From Candidatus Pseudobacter hemicellulosilyticus (GTDB lineage Bacteria > Bacteroidota > Bacteroidia > Chitinophagales > Chitinophagaceae): 64,000 nt of DNA. Each line of letters opens with the position of its first letter. Positions within the stretch are counted from its first letter, which is position 1. Positions 9,150-18,935 of this stretch are shown here, piece after piece. Below the pieces are notes generated by a model. It ran no database searches. It was given only the letters and a program-made list of their open reading frames with translations, and was not told the DNA's origin. A program made the position numbers and the translations under genes. The DNA lies in the NCBI GenBank assembly GCA_029202545.1, contig CP119311.1, positions 2,542,001 through 2,606,000 on the forward strand, given 5' to 3'.

Positions 9150-9169
9150 CCCTTGTCATTCCTGGCTCT

Positions 9170-10348
9170 TTATTTTCCCAGCTTATCCTTCAGCTGCTTC
9201 ATTTCCTTATACTTCACCAGGTCTTTTTGCATATTCTTAATTGTATTCTCGTAGAGTGTTTTCAAAAAATTATCCGGCTTGTTGGTTTTAATGCTCAGTT
9301 CTGCGGCTTTGATCGCTTTCTCCTGCGCAGCAATGGCTTTGGCGGGCTCATTGAGGTGGTAGTACCCTTCGGCTATTGCAGTCCAGTGATGATCGTATGA
9401 TTTTTCCTTGACCACCTTGTTCAGGTAGTTAACAGCTTCATAGTACAATTTGATATCGAGGCCGGGTTGGGAAGCCACCATTTTAGAGAAAGCAGTACGC
9501 ACATCTTCGCTGGCTACAGCAAAGCTCTTTTCCGGTTCTATGGCTTTCATAAAAGCTGAATCCGCTGTTTTTTCCTGCACATAGGCCACGGCGGTATCGG
9601 GATCGTAGCGCAGGTAGGCATGTAAGATGCTCCAGAAACTCTCGGTCTCAAAACCGGGCATTTCTTTCTTCAGTTTGCGGGCTTCATGCCAGGCCAGGCC
9701 ATAGTTCTTGCTCATGGCATAACCAAGGACCGACTTAGCCGCCATCTGCCTTACCTGGCGCTCCTGCACTACCAGGTATTTTTCCCTGGCTGCCTGGTGA
9801 TCATATTTTTCAGGATTATTGATAATAGCGCTTAAAGCGGTGTCCAGGTCGCTGGGATGTCCTATCCAGGCTATTTTACCACCCTGGTCAATCACGAATG
9901 TGGCAGGGATACCATTCTGCCCGGCAGCCCTTAGCCATTTCTCAGAGATCTGATTTTTGGTGGGATTGTCCATGGCTACGGTATAATCCATATCATTCCC
10001 TTTCTTTTCTACAAAATCCTGTACTATACTGTAATCAAGGCTGTCGATCTTCCTTTCCCATACATCCACACCAATGAAAGTGGCTTTATCCTTGTACTGG
10101 CGCGCCAGTTCACTCAGGTGAGGCATGGCATTGGCGCAGGGTACACACCAGGTGGCCCAGAATTCCACTACGTATACATGTCCTTTTTCAAAGTTCTCCA
10201 CAGGTTTTCCTTTGAGCCATTTAAATACTTCCAGCTCCGGCGCCGGATCGCCAATGGTCAGCAGTTTAGGCTTGTTACTGGTTTGTGCGCTCAGTGTTGC
10301 CAGGATGCCGGAAAATGCCAGCAGGAATACAAATGCTTGTTTTATCAT
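9170..10348 (-). CDS. TlpA/ResA-like thioredoxin-fold protein with C-terminal helical repeats
   Basis: Exported thiol-disulfide oxidoreductase of 392 residues. It has a signal peptide (cleavage near LSAQT), a redoxin domain (about 30-175) with active site WCVPC (Cys68, Cys71) and the cis-Pro segment GIPATFVI, then a helical, TPR-like C-terminal half. It ends the minus-strand operon that starts with the locus 1 sigma factor and lies 77 bp after the DUF1735 lipoprotein gene. A TlpA-type protein in place of glycosidases is a recurring feature of some Bacteroidota SusCD loci. What it reduces here is unknown. Confidence 0.88.
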   Translation of the reverse strand: MIKQAFVFLLAFSGILATLSAQTSNKPKLLTIGDPAPELEVFKWLKGKPVENFEKGHVYVVEFWATWCVPCANAMPHLSELARQYKDKATFIGVDVWERKIDSLDYSIVQDFVEKKGNDMDYTVAMDNPTKNQISEKWLRAAGQNGIPATFVIDQGGKIAWIGHPSDLDTALSAIINNPEKYDHQAAREKYLVVQERQVRQMAAKSVLGYAMSKNYGLAWHEARKLKKEMPGFETESFWSILHAYLRYDPDTAVAYVQEKTADSAFMKAIEPEKSFAVASEDVRTAFSKMVASQPGLDIKLYYEAVNYLNKVVKEKSYDHHWTAIAEGYYHLNEPAKAIAAQEKAIKAAELSIKTNKPDNFLKTLYENTIKNMQKDLVKYKEMKQLKDKLGK

Positions 10349-10425
10349 GGTCTTTTAATTTGTTTTTGCAATAGCGTGCCTTGCCGGCCTTGTCAGGCGG
10401 CGTTCATATGCGGAGGAGGGTGCGT

Positions 10426-11358
10426 TTAATGCTCCAGTCCTATTCCGCCAATCACTACATAGGTGAAGAAGCCCGTCATAAATACTTTCACTGCCGTGAA
10501 CCGCATATACCTGGCGGTAGAGCTGCCTACGTCCAGGGTGCCGGCGCCGGTGCTGCTCAGTCCGGTGAAACTGCCTTTGTCGGTCCAGGTACTGCCATCG
10601 TTGCTCAATTCAATTTTGACCTGTGTGGGGTAAGCGCCGGAAGTGGCATAAGACCTTGGCGTAACGTAGCTCACGCCGCTGAAGTCAATGGCCTTGCCAA
10701 AATCGATCACCAGGTTCTGGGGCATCGGCTGTATAAAGCTGGACATCCAGAAGGTGGCTTCATCATTATTGTCCAGGACATTCTCCGGTTCACCACCGCC
10801 GGTAGTATAGGAGGACGCGCTTACTATCTTCCAGCCACTCTTGCTGATGGTGGGACTGGCGCCGGTTTGGATCACAATGAACAATACCTCATCCGGCGTT
10901 ACAGCTTCTGTACGCCCATCCACCTGCTCAATGATCACCGGCAGCACATATTGGGTTTCCGGAGAAAGCGATGTTTGTGAGAAAATATTGACCTGCACGG
11001 AATCTGATTCCGTAGCGCCTGCGGGGATGCGGCCCAGGGGCTGGAAAAAATAATAGGCCGTGGTGGGCAGCACCGTGGCGCTGCCATAGCGGGAACGGAA
11101 AGCTACCAGCCTGCTGGTATCTATGCGGAAGCTGACATAATGATCTTCTGTAGCAGGCCCGCCATTTAATACGGCTTTCAGCCCAAGCACTATGGTGCTG
11201 TCCTTCACAATGGACATTTCCTGGTAGAGGGTATCTTTTTGGGCAATATGCTGTATGGATACGCTGCTGGCTGGCAGGAAAGTCCTGGCGCCATCTTTCT
11301 GGCAGGCCGTCAGCAGACCTATGAACAATATATAGAGTAGTCGGTGCAGTTGTTGCAT
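10426..11358 (-). CDS. Surface lipoprotein with DUF1735 and F5/8 type C (discoidin) domains
   Basis: 310 residues from the ATG at 11358 (a TTG two codons upstream is less likely). SPII signal with lipobox LLTAC (Cys19). Residues about 25-150 match the DUF1735/BT_3987-like pattern of surface glycan-binding proteins. Residues about 165-310 are a discoidin-type fold: SGWKIVSASS, NVLDNNDEATFWMS, LVIDFGKAI and VKIELSNDGSTW are typical. It probably sits on the cell surface beside SusC/SusD and helps capture ligand. A paralogue with the same layout occupies the same place in locus 2 (29261-30238). Confidence 0.85.
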   Translation of the reverse strand: MQQLHRLLYILFIGLLTACQKDGARTFLPASSVSIQHIAQKDTLYQEMSIVKDSTIVLGLKAVLNGGPATEDHYVSFRIDTSRLVAFRSRYGSATVLPTTAYYFFQPLGRIPAGATESDSVQVNIFSQTSLSPETQYVLPVIIEQVDGRTEAVTPDEVLFIVIQTGASPTISKSGWKIVSASSYTTGGGEPENVLDNNDEATFWMSSFIQPMPQNLVIDFGKAIDFSGVSYVTPRSYATSGAYPTQVKIELSNDGSTWTDKGSFTGLSSTGAGTLDVGSSTARYMRFTAVKVFMTGFFTYVVIGGIGLEH

Positions 11359-11406
11359 TGCCAATCAGTTTTGTTGTTGAGATAATAGACAGTTCATTAG
11401 TGATCA

Positions 11407-12777
11407 CTAAGGATTCTGTTCCATGCCGGGATTATAGGTCAGTACTTTGACCGGAACCTGCAACGTATACCGGGCGCTGTGCGGCTCCAGGGTGGCAATT
11501 ACATTGCCCTGCGCATCATAGCGGTGTACAGCGGGCATACGGTCTTCCTGGTCCAGGCGGCGTATATCCAGCCAGCGCAGCCCTCCGGAAAAGGGCAGCT
11601 CAAAGCGGCGTTCTTCCAGGGTCTTCTGCAGGACAAAAGCAGGATCTTCCGAATCATAAGGCTGGTAAATGGAAGCCGGGAGACGGTGCTGGCGTAGCTC
11701 ATTGAGCTGTTGCAGGGCCGTTGCCAGGTCATTACTGCGTGCTGCTGCTTCAGCAATGATCAGTTTCATTTCCTGGATGGAAGTACCATTGTTACCGTCT
11801 ATACTGGTGAGGACCATGCCTCCGGGAAAATAGAAACTGAGGCTCCGGCGGGTGAAGCTATAGTCGCCCAGGTCAGTATAGAACAGGTTCAGCCGCCTGT
11901 CCAGCGTATTGAATGATTTGAGGTGTTCAATGGTGGGGCGGCTGCCTACTGTTCCTGATCTGCGGGCATAGATGGCATCGGGCCTGACAGACAGCAGGGG
12001 CATCTCACGGGCTGTGCTGAGCTGGTTATAGTCCATCATGCTTACGCCAAGGCTGTTTTCCAGGGCCAGGACTGCATACTCCCTTGCTTTGCTATAACTG
12101 CGCACATTCAGGTAGATCCTGGCCAGTACGCTGTAGGCGCTGGCTGCTGATCCCCGGTAGCGGTTCTTGCTGTTGTCCAGCGGCAGGTTGGGCAGGGCGG
12201 TATTGATGTCAGCGATAATGAAATCATATACTTCTTTCACGGAGCTACGGGCTGGCACTATCTGCGCCACATCGTCAGAAGTGACCAGGGGAACGCCGGG
12301 GTCATTAGCGGCTGTGGCGGAATCATAGGGCTTGCCATACTCATTCACCAGGTAGAAGTATTCATAGGCCCGGGCCAGCAGCGCTTCTGCTTTAAGGTTG
12401 GCTTTCTGCCTTTCTGTACCACCGGTGGCGTCATCCACGCCAGCTATTACGGTATTGTAATAATTGATGATGGAATAATGCTTGCCCCAGATGGAGCCAT
12501 CTTCTGCAAACTGGGGTGTCCAGAGATACAGGAGGTCATTGGCGGCGGTAGGCGGCACATCAATATTGGCCAGGTCTACCAGGTCGCCCAGCAGGTTCAG
12601 CTCTGAGTTAAAGCTGAGCCAGAGGGTGGGATCATTCATCCACTGGTCGTAGTGCGATACTGTTTTCAGCAGGGTATAGCCTTTGGGCGTTACGTCCAGG
12701 TATTTATCGCATCCCGTCAGCAGAAAGCTGCAAAGCAGGACCATACTGAATCTGGAATATATAAAAGCTCGTTTCAT
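11407..12777 (-). CDS. SusD/RagB-family outer-membrane lipoprotein (locus 1)
   Basis: 456 residues with lipobox LLTGC (Cys23) and the sequence CDKYLDVTPKG typical of SusD mature N-termini. An N-terminal TPR scaffold (EALLARAYEYFYLVNEYGKPY) and a C-terminal RagB part with LKKTLEERRFELPF-like and RWLDIRR features are visible. It acts as the lid and ligand-binding partner of the SusC pore encoded 11 bp upstream. It is somewhat shorter than the locus 2 SusD, which is within the normal range of the family. Confidence 0.93.
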   Translation of the reverse strand: MKRAFIYSRFSMVLLCSFLLTGCDKYLDVTPKGYTLLKTVSHYDQWMNDPTLWLSFNSELNLLGDLVDLANIDVPPTAANDLLYLWTPQFAEDGSIWGKHYSIINYYNTVIAGVDDATGGTERQKANLKAEALLARAYEYFYLVNEYGKPYDSATAANDPGVPLVTSDDVAQIVPARSSVKEVYDFIIADINTALPNLPLDNSKNRYRGSAASAYSVLARIYLNVRSYSKAREYAVLALENSLGVSMMDYNQLSTAREMPLLSVRPDAIYARRSGTVGSRPTIEHLKSFNTLDRRLNLFYTDLGDYSFTRRSLSFYFPGGMVLTSIDGNNGTSIQEMKLIIAEAAARSNDLATALQQLNELRQHRLPASIYQPYDSEDPAFVLQKTLEERRFELPFSGGLRWLDIRRLDQEDRMPAVHRYDAQGNVIATLEPHSARYTLQVPVKVLTYNPGMEQNP

Positions 12778-12788
12778 AATAGTCAGTT

Positions 12789-15700
12789 TTAGAAGCTGGT
12801 GAACAGGGCGATGGTATAAGTCGGCGTCAGGTAGGATTTGGCATAGCTGCGGGTAGCCATACTGTAATCGAACTTGTTCAGCCCGATGGTATAGATATTG
12901 GAAGCCTGCAGCTTGAGCTCAAACACGGAGAAACCAGCCTTCCTGATCATGGGTGTATTGGCCAGGTTATAGGATACGGTCAGGTCTCCCAGTGTCAGGT
13001 AATCGCCATTCACTACATCCACATCCGCATAGTTATACGCATAACCGGCATAGGTGCCGCTGAATGCTGCCAGGCTCATCACGCTGGTCAGTTTTTCATC
13101 GCCTGCCTGTTTCCAGTAATTGCCCGATCCTTCCAGCGGCCGTACGCGCCTGGGGTCTGGGCGGGGCTTGAATACTTTGAAGCCGCCATAGTAATTGATC
13201 ATACAGAACACATAGAAATTACCAATGTCAATGCGGTTGCTCAGACCGGCGTTCATAACAGGCAGTGAAGTGCCCATATGGCGGATCACACCATAGTCGG
13301 GGGTGGTCATGATATCGTTGATCTCATTGGAGATCTCGGTAGAATATACCTGGCCTTTTTCGTCCATCACCTGCGGGTAGCCGATCTCGTTGAGGCCGGC
13401 CCAGCGGTAGGCGAAGAGGGCGCCGATAGGATAGCCTTCCAGGTAGCCGGCGCCATTCAGGTTGCCCGGGTAGAAATTCAGGTTTTGGTATACTTTCAGC
13501 ACTTTGCCTTTATTGCGGCCCAGGATAAAGCCGGTGTTCCAGTTAAAACGGTTCCTGCTGATCCAGTCTGCATGCAGGCTGATCTCCAGGCCCCTGTTGT
13601 TGATAGAAGCGGTGTTGAGCCAGGTAGGACCAGGTCCGATAGTGGGATCAATCTCAGCACTGGCCAGCAGGTCCGTACTCCTTTTATTGTAGAAGTCGAT
13701 GCTGCCGTTAATGCCCTTGAAGATGCCAAAGTCAATACCTGCGTTGAAGTTCTGCGTTTGCTCCCAGCGCAGGCTGCTGTTGGCGAAGGCATACCGGGAG
13801 AGGGCGGTGGACAAGGGTGAAGTATAGGCGTTGGTGATGCTTTGGGCAATCACCTGCGGCAGGGACATCTTAGCTACGTTACCATTAAAGCCATAAGCCA
13901 CACGCATTTTCAGCTGTTTTACCCAGTCCAGGTCTGCCATGAAATTCTCTTTGTGGATATTCCATGCAGCGCCTACAGACCATAAAGGCTTGTACTTGTA
14001 TTTGGGATTGGTGCCAAACAGGTTCGACTGGTCAATACGGATACTGCCCGTGAAGGAATAGGTATTCCGGAAGGAGTACACGATATTGGAATAGCCGGAC
14101 AGGTACCGGTTTTCAGCATACTGCTGCCTGAACAGGCTGCTGTAGGCAATGGCGCTGCCACCGGGCAGGAAAGGACTTTGAAAGTCAGTGGCAAGCGTGG
14201 CGTGGTTGACCGGCTGATGCAGCAGGGTTTCATCATTGTACCCAAAATAGGCGGCTGAAGAACCCTGGTCAATCATATTGCGTATCTCACCACCTATTAT
14301 ACCATTCAGTGAATGATCACCGAATACCTTGTTGTAATTGAGTTGTGCGCGCAGGGTATAACCGCTGGTGGAAAAATTTTGCTGCTGCAGGAAGCCGCCC
14401 AGCGGGACATTGTAGACCAGGCTGCCTGTCCCGTCCTGGTCTGTATAGGAGTTTACATACTGCCGGGCTTCTGAGGACCGCTCGGAAGCATAATGTTTTC
14501 TTTCCGTTTTGGAATGCTCATAGATACCGCCAAACTGCAGGTTGAAACCCTGACCCATATTGTAGGTGAAGTTGGCGGTTACCCGGTTATTGCTGATGCG
14601 GTTCTTGTCGGAGACCTCTTCCGCATCTACCAGCGGGTAATACAGCTGGTCCAGCAATCCTTTGGACTGGATGATCTCATTGTAAAAAGGATTGATGCCG
14701 GAGCCAGAATAAATGGGCAGGGGCGAACCATTCACATCTTGCAGCTGCTCATACGGGTAAATGGTATTGATATCCGGCACGGGGGCGGCTTTTGACTGCT
14801 GCTCCTGGAGGTCGGTGGTCAGGTCCAGCGACAGCCGATCTGATAAACGAAGCGTAGAGCGGCCGGTGAGCTGGAAGCGGCCATTGTTATTATTGATCTG
14901 GTTGGCTCTGTTCCCGGTATAGTTGGCCGTGATGTAATACAGGGCGCCAGCTGTGCCGCCGGACATGTCCAGGTTATAGGTCTGGGTAAGGGCGGTCCGC
15001 AGGAACAGGTTGCTGTAATCATCGGTATTATCGTAGCTGCTGAGCTCATTGAATTTGCTGGCCGCCTGGTAGGGGGTGATCACATTGGCGGCTTCCTGCG
15101 CCATCACATAGTAGGCGGGGACCCAGGCAGAACCAGTGGAGGTCCTGTTCAAGGCGGCCCAGGTAGCGTTGTTCACACTGTTCTTGTACCTGTCCCGGTC
15201 ATAAGCTATTTTCAATGCGGAAGCGTCATCGGCCCAGCGATAGCGAGAATAGTCTTCTTTGGGCGTAAAGCCGGTAGTGCTGCGGAAGCTGAACCTTGCC
15301 TTGCCGGCGCTGGCCCGCTTGCGGGCAATGACAATAACGCCGTTGGAAGCCCGTACGCCATAGACGGTAGAGGCGGCGGCATCTTTCAGGATAGTGACGG
15401 ATTCAATTTCGTTGGGGTTGATCATGTCCAGGGTCAACTCCGTGGGATAGCCATCTACAACGATCAGGGGCGACTGGTTGCCCGTCATGGTAGAGATACC
15501 GCGGATATTAAAGAGGTTATTGCTGGACTGCACGCCATTGGCGTTGCTATTGAAAGAAATATCATTATTGATCATCAGACCGGGCAACCGGTTGGTAAGG
15601 CCCGACAGGAAATCCGTACTGATACGGGATTCATATTGTTTGGTGGTAATGGTAGAAACCGCGCCGGTGCTTTGCTCCGGGCGGATGCGCTGGTAGCCGG

Positions 15701-16421
15701 TATTGACTGTGACCTCTACGTCCTTCAGCTTTGAACCATCCGATCTCAGGGTCACCGATACCTTACCCCTGTTGATCATAGCTTTGCTGATAGTAATGGT
15801 TTCACTGGCCATACCCACATAGGAGAAGACCAGGACATCCCCTTCTTCCACGTTGAGGGAGAAGCCGCCATTGGCGTTGCTGGTAGTGCTGAAATTCCTG
15901 CCTTTTTCATCAGTCCCTTTAAACCTGTACAGGTAAATGGTAGCTCCCTGTAAAGGATTACCCAGGGAATCTGAAATGATACCGGTAATAGGAACAGGCG
16001 GCGCCGGTAATTCCAGGAAGGGGAATTCAGGCTGTTCAGCCGGTTGAGCTGCAAGCGGTTTGTAGGACAGCAGTATGCTGCTGCCTTCGATGGTATATCG
16101 GATAGGCTGTCCCTGGAACAGCTTATCCAGGAAGTCTTTTATGGGTAGGTTCTTTACCTCAATGGTCACAGGTCTGGCCTTGGCCAGGACGGCGGAAGGG
16201 TAGATCACCACATAGCCGGTCTGGTCCTCAATCACAGAGAAGAAATTCTTCATGGGGACATTCTTCCCGGAGAAGCTGATCTTCTGGGAAAACCCGTTAG
16301 CCGATACGTTCAGGAAACAAACTGTCAATAATGGAAATAGCAATTTCATTACTTTCAGGGTTTTGGTGGCGTACCGATGCCTCAGCCAGGCCGCTCGGGT
16401 ACCGTTAGCAGTTTTTAGCAT
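12789..16421 (-). CDS. SusC/RagA-type TonB-dependent receptor with STN domain (locus 1)
   Basis: Outer-membrane pore of 1210 residues if started at 16421. The longer frame from ATG 16487 is possible. 16421 is preferred because it puts the start 73 nt after the leader hairpin, as in locus 2 (74 nt), and places the signal peptide (MKLLFPLLTVCFLNVSANGFS) nearer the N-terminus. Domains in order: signal sequence, STN domain (about 48-98), carboxypeptidase-regulatory-like repeat (about 150-230), plug with the SusC hallmark LIVVDGYPTELTLDMINPNEI region, and a 22-strand barrel ending ALFTSF. The STN domain is what contacts FecR, which agrees with the FecR and sigma genes just upstream. Confidence 0.93.
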   Translation of the reverse strand: MLKTANGTRAAWLRHRYATKTLKVMKLLFPLLTVCFLNVSANGFSQKISFSGKNVPMKNFFSVIEDQTGYVVIYPSAVLAKARPVTIEVKNLPIKDFLDKLFQGQPIRYTIEGSSILLSYKPLAAQPAEQPEFPFLELPAPPVPITGIISDSLGNPLQGATIYLYRFKGTDEKGRNFSTTSNANGGFSLNVEEGDVLVFSYVGMASETITISKAMINRGKVSVTLRSDGSKLKDVEVTVNTGYQRIRPEQSTGAVSTITTKQYESRISTDFLSGLTNRLPGLMINNDISFNSNANGVQSSNNLFNIRGISTMTGNQSPLIVVDGYPTELTLDMINPNEIESVTILKDAAASTVYGVRASNGVIVIARKRASAGKARFSFRSTTGFTPKEDYSRYRWADDASALKIAYDRDRYKNSVNNATWAALNRTSTGSAWVPAYYVMAQEAANVITPYQAASKFNELSSYDNTDDYSNLFLRTALTQTYNLDMSGGTAGALYYITANYTGNRANQINNNNGRFQLTGRSTLRLSDRLSLDLTTDLQEQQSKAAPVPDINTIYPYEQLQDVNGSPLPIYSGSGINPFYNEIIQSKGLLDQLYYPLVDAEEVSDKNRISNNRVTANFTYNMGQGFNLQFGGIYEHSKTERKHYASERSSEARQYVNSYTDQDGTGSLVYNVPLGGFLQQQNFSTSGYTLRAQLNYNKVFGDHSLNGIIGGEIRNMIDQGSSAAYFGYNDETLLHQPVNHATLATDFQSPFLPGGSAIAYSSLFRQQYAENRYLSGYSNIVYSFRNTYSFTGSIRIDQSNLFGTNPKYKYKPLWSVGAAWNIHKENFMADLDWVKQLKMRVAYGFNGNVAKMSLPQVIAQSITNAYTSPLSTALSRYAFANSSLRWEQTQNFNAGIDFGIFKGINGSIDFYNKRSTDLLASAEIDPTIGPGPTWLNTASINNRGLEISLHADWISRNRFNWNTGFILGRNKGKVLKVYQNLNFYPGNLNGAGYLEGYPIGALFAYRWAGLNEIGYPQVMDEKGQVYSTEISNEINDIMTTPDYGVIRHMGTSLPVMNAGLSNRIDIGNFYVFCMINYYGGFKVFKPRPDPRRVRPLEGSGNYWKQAGDEKLTSVMSLAAFSGTYAGYAYNYADVDVVNGDYLTLGDLTVSYNLANTPMIRKAGFSVFELKLQASNIYTIGLNKFDYSMATRSYAKSYLTPTYTIALFTSF

Positions 16422-16525
16422 ACTTTTGTAATGTTTGAGTGATAAAAAGCAGTCTTTAGCGAGACCATTTGTTTTGTTGTTACTCATACGCCTGGCCAGA
16501 GATGTTCCACCATCCCTGGCTTTTT
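16421..16525 (-). promoter_or_regulatory. Conserved SusC leader element, copy 1 (A-tract, hairpin, GACT block)
   Basis: Read on the minus strand: an A5 tract (16525-16521), a hairpin with GCCAGGGATG (16520-16511) and CATCTCTGGC (16504-16495; one G-U pair, 6-nt loop), a 40-nt spacer, then GACT (16454-16451) leading into TCACTCAAAC and the start codon. The same order and spacing recur before the SusC genes of loci 2 and 3. In the antisense direction the hairpin plus T-run would act as a terminator. Confidence 0.6.
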
Positions 16526-16676
16526 GTTTGGAGTAACAGGTTTAATGAATCTTGTTTTGATTGAACGGGTGGATATTGACCGGTCCTGCATGAGCAGGCC
16601 GTTTCCGGTATCTGGCAATTATCGAAGTAAGATAGGTATAGGTCCTGTGGTCATTGATACTGACCTTTTCATCCAA

Positions 16677-17915
16677 TTAACCGGCGCTCAGTGTAAGTGT
16701 CCGGTCATCCAGTCTGCTTTTAATGCCCATGTCTGACAGCCATTGCAGCACAACGGATAACTTGACATCCCTTTTAAGCTTTCCTTCAATGCTGGTTGCG
16801 GGTAGAACCCCCTCATACAGCACTTTAATATTATACCACCTGGAAAGTTCACGCATCATAGTGGACAGGTCGGCATGATTGAAATTGAAAAGGCCGTTCT
16901 TCCAGGCGATGGTCTGGTTAACATCTACATTGTCAGCAATGCTGACCGCAAGGGTCTGCCGCGCTACCTGTGCCTGCTGCCCTGGTTTCAGCAACAGGGC
17001 GGTTCCGTTACCGCCAGCGCCTGGCGCTGTGGTGGTGGCTGCGGGGATAACCCGTACGCTGCCTTCCAGCAGGGTGGTGCGTATGGTCCCTTCCTCTTCA
17101 TAGGAGTTGATGTTAAAGCTGGTCCCCAGCACCTGTACGCTGGTTTTGCCGTTTACATCTACAAAGAAAGGGCTGGCCTTGTTGAGCGCTACTTCAAGGT
17201 AGGCTTCGCCGGTGATCCTGATGGTCCGGTCTTTACCGGTGAAGCTGGCAGGATAAGATACGGAAGAAGCGGCGTTGAGCCAGATCCTGGAGCCGTCTGG
17301 CAGGACCAGGTGGTACTGGCCGCCTGGGGGCGTACTGAGGGTATTGATCATTACGCCGCCTGAAGCCTGTCCTTTTGTATCGTAGCGGAGTTCGCCGTTG
17401 GCCAGTTTGACAATGGAGGCGCTTCCCTGCTGTGCAATAGCGCCATTGGCGGCGCTGTCAAGCGTGATGACGGTCCCGTCAGCCAGTGTGAGTAAGGCTT
17501 TGCTGGTCCCGGGCAGGATATCTGCCGGGGTAGTTTTATGGGATGATCCGGTATTAGTAGCAGTGGATGTCCGGTCGGCAGTCAGGAACCAGGTCATTGT
17601 TCCCGCTCCTGCCAGGAGCAGCACTGCCGCGGCCCAACCCCACCTGCGCATAAAATGCACCCGGTGTGCGGTACGCAGGGTAGCAACGGGATCTTCCGGT
17701 ACAGGCGCTTCCATGGCCTGGGCCTTCTCCTGCACCTGGATCCAGGTCTGCAGGTCGTTTTTCAGCTCCTGCATATTCAGCAGCCGGTTGAATAGGGCGC
17801 GATGCTGCGGTGAGGCAGCCTGCCAGGCTTCCAGCTGGGCCTGCTCTTCGGCACTGAGCGAGCCGCTGAGCTGTTTAAGGGCTAAATGAGCAATAGTTGA
17901 TTCGGAAAACGACAT
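16677..17915 (-). CDS. FecR-family anti-sigma factor / signal transducer (locus 1)
   Basis: Inner-membrane protein of 412 residues from the ATG at 17915. The cytoplasmic N-terminus (1-90) binds the sigma factor; a membrane helix spans about 92-111. The periplasmic FecR domain includes TLSTPPGGQYHLVLPDGSR and VWLNAASS-type motifs (about 210-300). The C-terminal DUF4974 secretin-like domain ends ...RLDDRTLTLSAG. It relays substrate occupancy of SusC to the sigma factor encoded 25 bp upstream. Completely conserved in layout with the FecR proteins of loci 2 and 3. Confidence 0.93.
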   Translation of the reverse strand: MSFSESTIAHLALKQLSGSLSAEEQAQLEAWQAASPQHRALFNRLLNMQELKNDLQTWIQVQEKAQAMEAPVPEDPVATLRTAHRVHFMRRWGWAAAVLLLAGAGTMTWFLTADRTSTATNTGSSHKTTPADILPGTSKALLTLADGTVITLDSAANGAIAQQGSASIVKLANGELRYDTKGQASGGVMINTLSTPPGGQYHLVLPDGSRIWLNAASSVSYPASFTGKDRTIRITGEAYLEVALNKASPFFVDVNGKTSVQVLGTSFNINSYEEEGTIRTTLLEGSVRVIPAATTTAPGAGGNGTALLLKPGQQAQVARQTLAVSIADNVDVNQTIAWKNGLFNFNHADLSTMMRELSRWYNIKVLYEGVLPATSIEGKLKRDVKLSVVLQWLSDMGIKSRLDDRTLTLSAG

Positions 17916-17940
17916 ATATAATACAACAATTGGTGTTGCA

Positions 17941-18573
17941 CTAACGTGCAAAAAAGTCCAGGATTTTTTTATAATAATTGTCGGGAAGTGATAGCAGGGC
18001 CCAGGCCACCGTCCAGGCTGGCGCCTGGCTGGCTATCCAGTCCCTGATCAGCTGGAGCGCTCTGCGCTTCTGGCTGCGTACGGTTGCCGGGTTCATATTG
18101 AGCAGCCGCGCAATCTCGGCCGGGCTCTGCTGGTCGTGATAGGCCAGCTCAAAAACACGGCGGCATTCCCGGGGCAGGTTGTTCATGGCCTGGCCCAGCT
18201 GGTGCAGCATCTCGGCTTTGATGATATCAACGCTGAGCAATGGGTTTTCCTGTTCCTGTCCGGGCTCCACTTCCTGTAGCAGGCGCTCATAGCGCTGTTG
18301 CGCTTTTAAGCTGTTGAAGGCCCGGTTGCGGACGGATACATACAGGAGTTTGCGCAGGTGCTCGTCTGATTGCAGCTGCGACCGGGAATGCCAGACGGCG
18401 ATAAAACTGTCTGCAACGGCTTCCTGGGCGTCTTCCCAGCCCAGTCCCAACCTGGTAGCATAAAACAGCAGGCGGGTTTTCAGCTCGCCATGTGCGGTGG
18501 CCAAAGCAGCTGTATCGCCGCCGGCAATCCGCCTGAATAATGCGTCCTCCTGTCCTGTACCGGGATGATCCAA
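17941..18573 (-). CDS. FecI-like ECF sigma factor (locus 1)
   Basis: 210 residues. Region 2 is recognisable in EDAQEAVADSFIAVWHSRSQL and region 4 in LPRECRRVFELAYHDQQSPAEIARLLNMNPATVRSQKRRAL. The start is a TTG at 18573: a stop codon lies six codons upstream in frame and there is no nearby in-frame ATG. A TAAGTTTG -7 box at 18606-18599 leaves a leader of about 20 nt. It is the first gene of the operon sigma-FecR-SusC-SusD-DUF1735-TlpA. Confidence 0.9.
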   Translation of the reverse strand: MDHPGTGQEDALFRRIAGGDTAALATAHGELKTRLLFYATRLGLGWEDAQEAVADSFIAVWHSRSQLQSDEHLRKLLYVSVRNRAFNSLKAQQRYERLLQEVEPGQEQENPLLSVDIIKAEMLHQLGQAMNNLPRECRRVFELAYHDQQSPAEIARLLNMNPATVRSQKRRALQLIRDWIASQAPAWTVAWALLSLPDNYYKKILDFFAR

Positions 18574-18935
18574 TGGGTTGAATTGTGTTATTTCTTCCCA
18601 AACTTATTAATAAATTCCTTAACCAGCCCCCTGCCGGTAGTACTGCGGTAACGGTGATCAGGGCAATTGGTAGCAGCTTGCGGTAGCTTTCCAACTTCTG
18701 GAAGGATAATTCAAGATAAGATCATTGCCGCGAGCTGCGCCTGCCATATTGTACCTGCCGCCGCTTAATTGGCCGATCCATGTTATAAGCTTGCGCCTTA
18801 TACGTTTTTTATCTGTCTCCATCGGTTGTTACTGAACGTATGATCGGGCATTATACCGGGATACGTAAGATGGCTATTGGCAGATCCTAACTGAAATTTT
18901 ACCGTAATCATTATTAGTCGCCTAATTATTTAAGA
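18574..18935. other. Divergent intergenic region between the locus 1 sigma factor and a thioredoxin gene
   Basis: 362 bp without a credible gene. On the minus strand TAAGTTTG (18606-18599) matches the Bacteroidota -7 box for the sigma gene; its -33 region is weak. The plus-strand side before the thioredoxin gene is AT-rich (18893-18930) but has no clear consensus promoter. Nothing else stands out. Confidence 0.5.
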
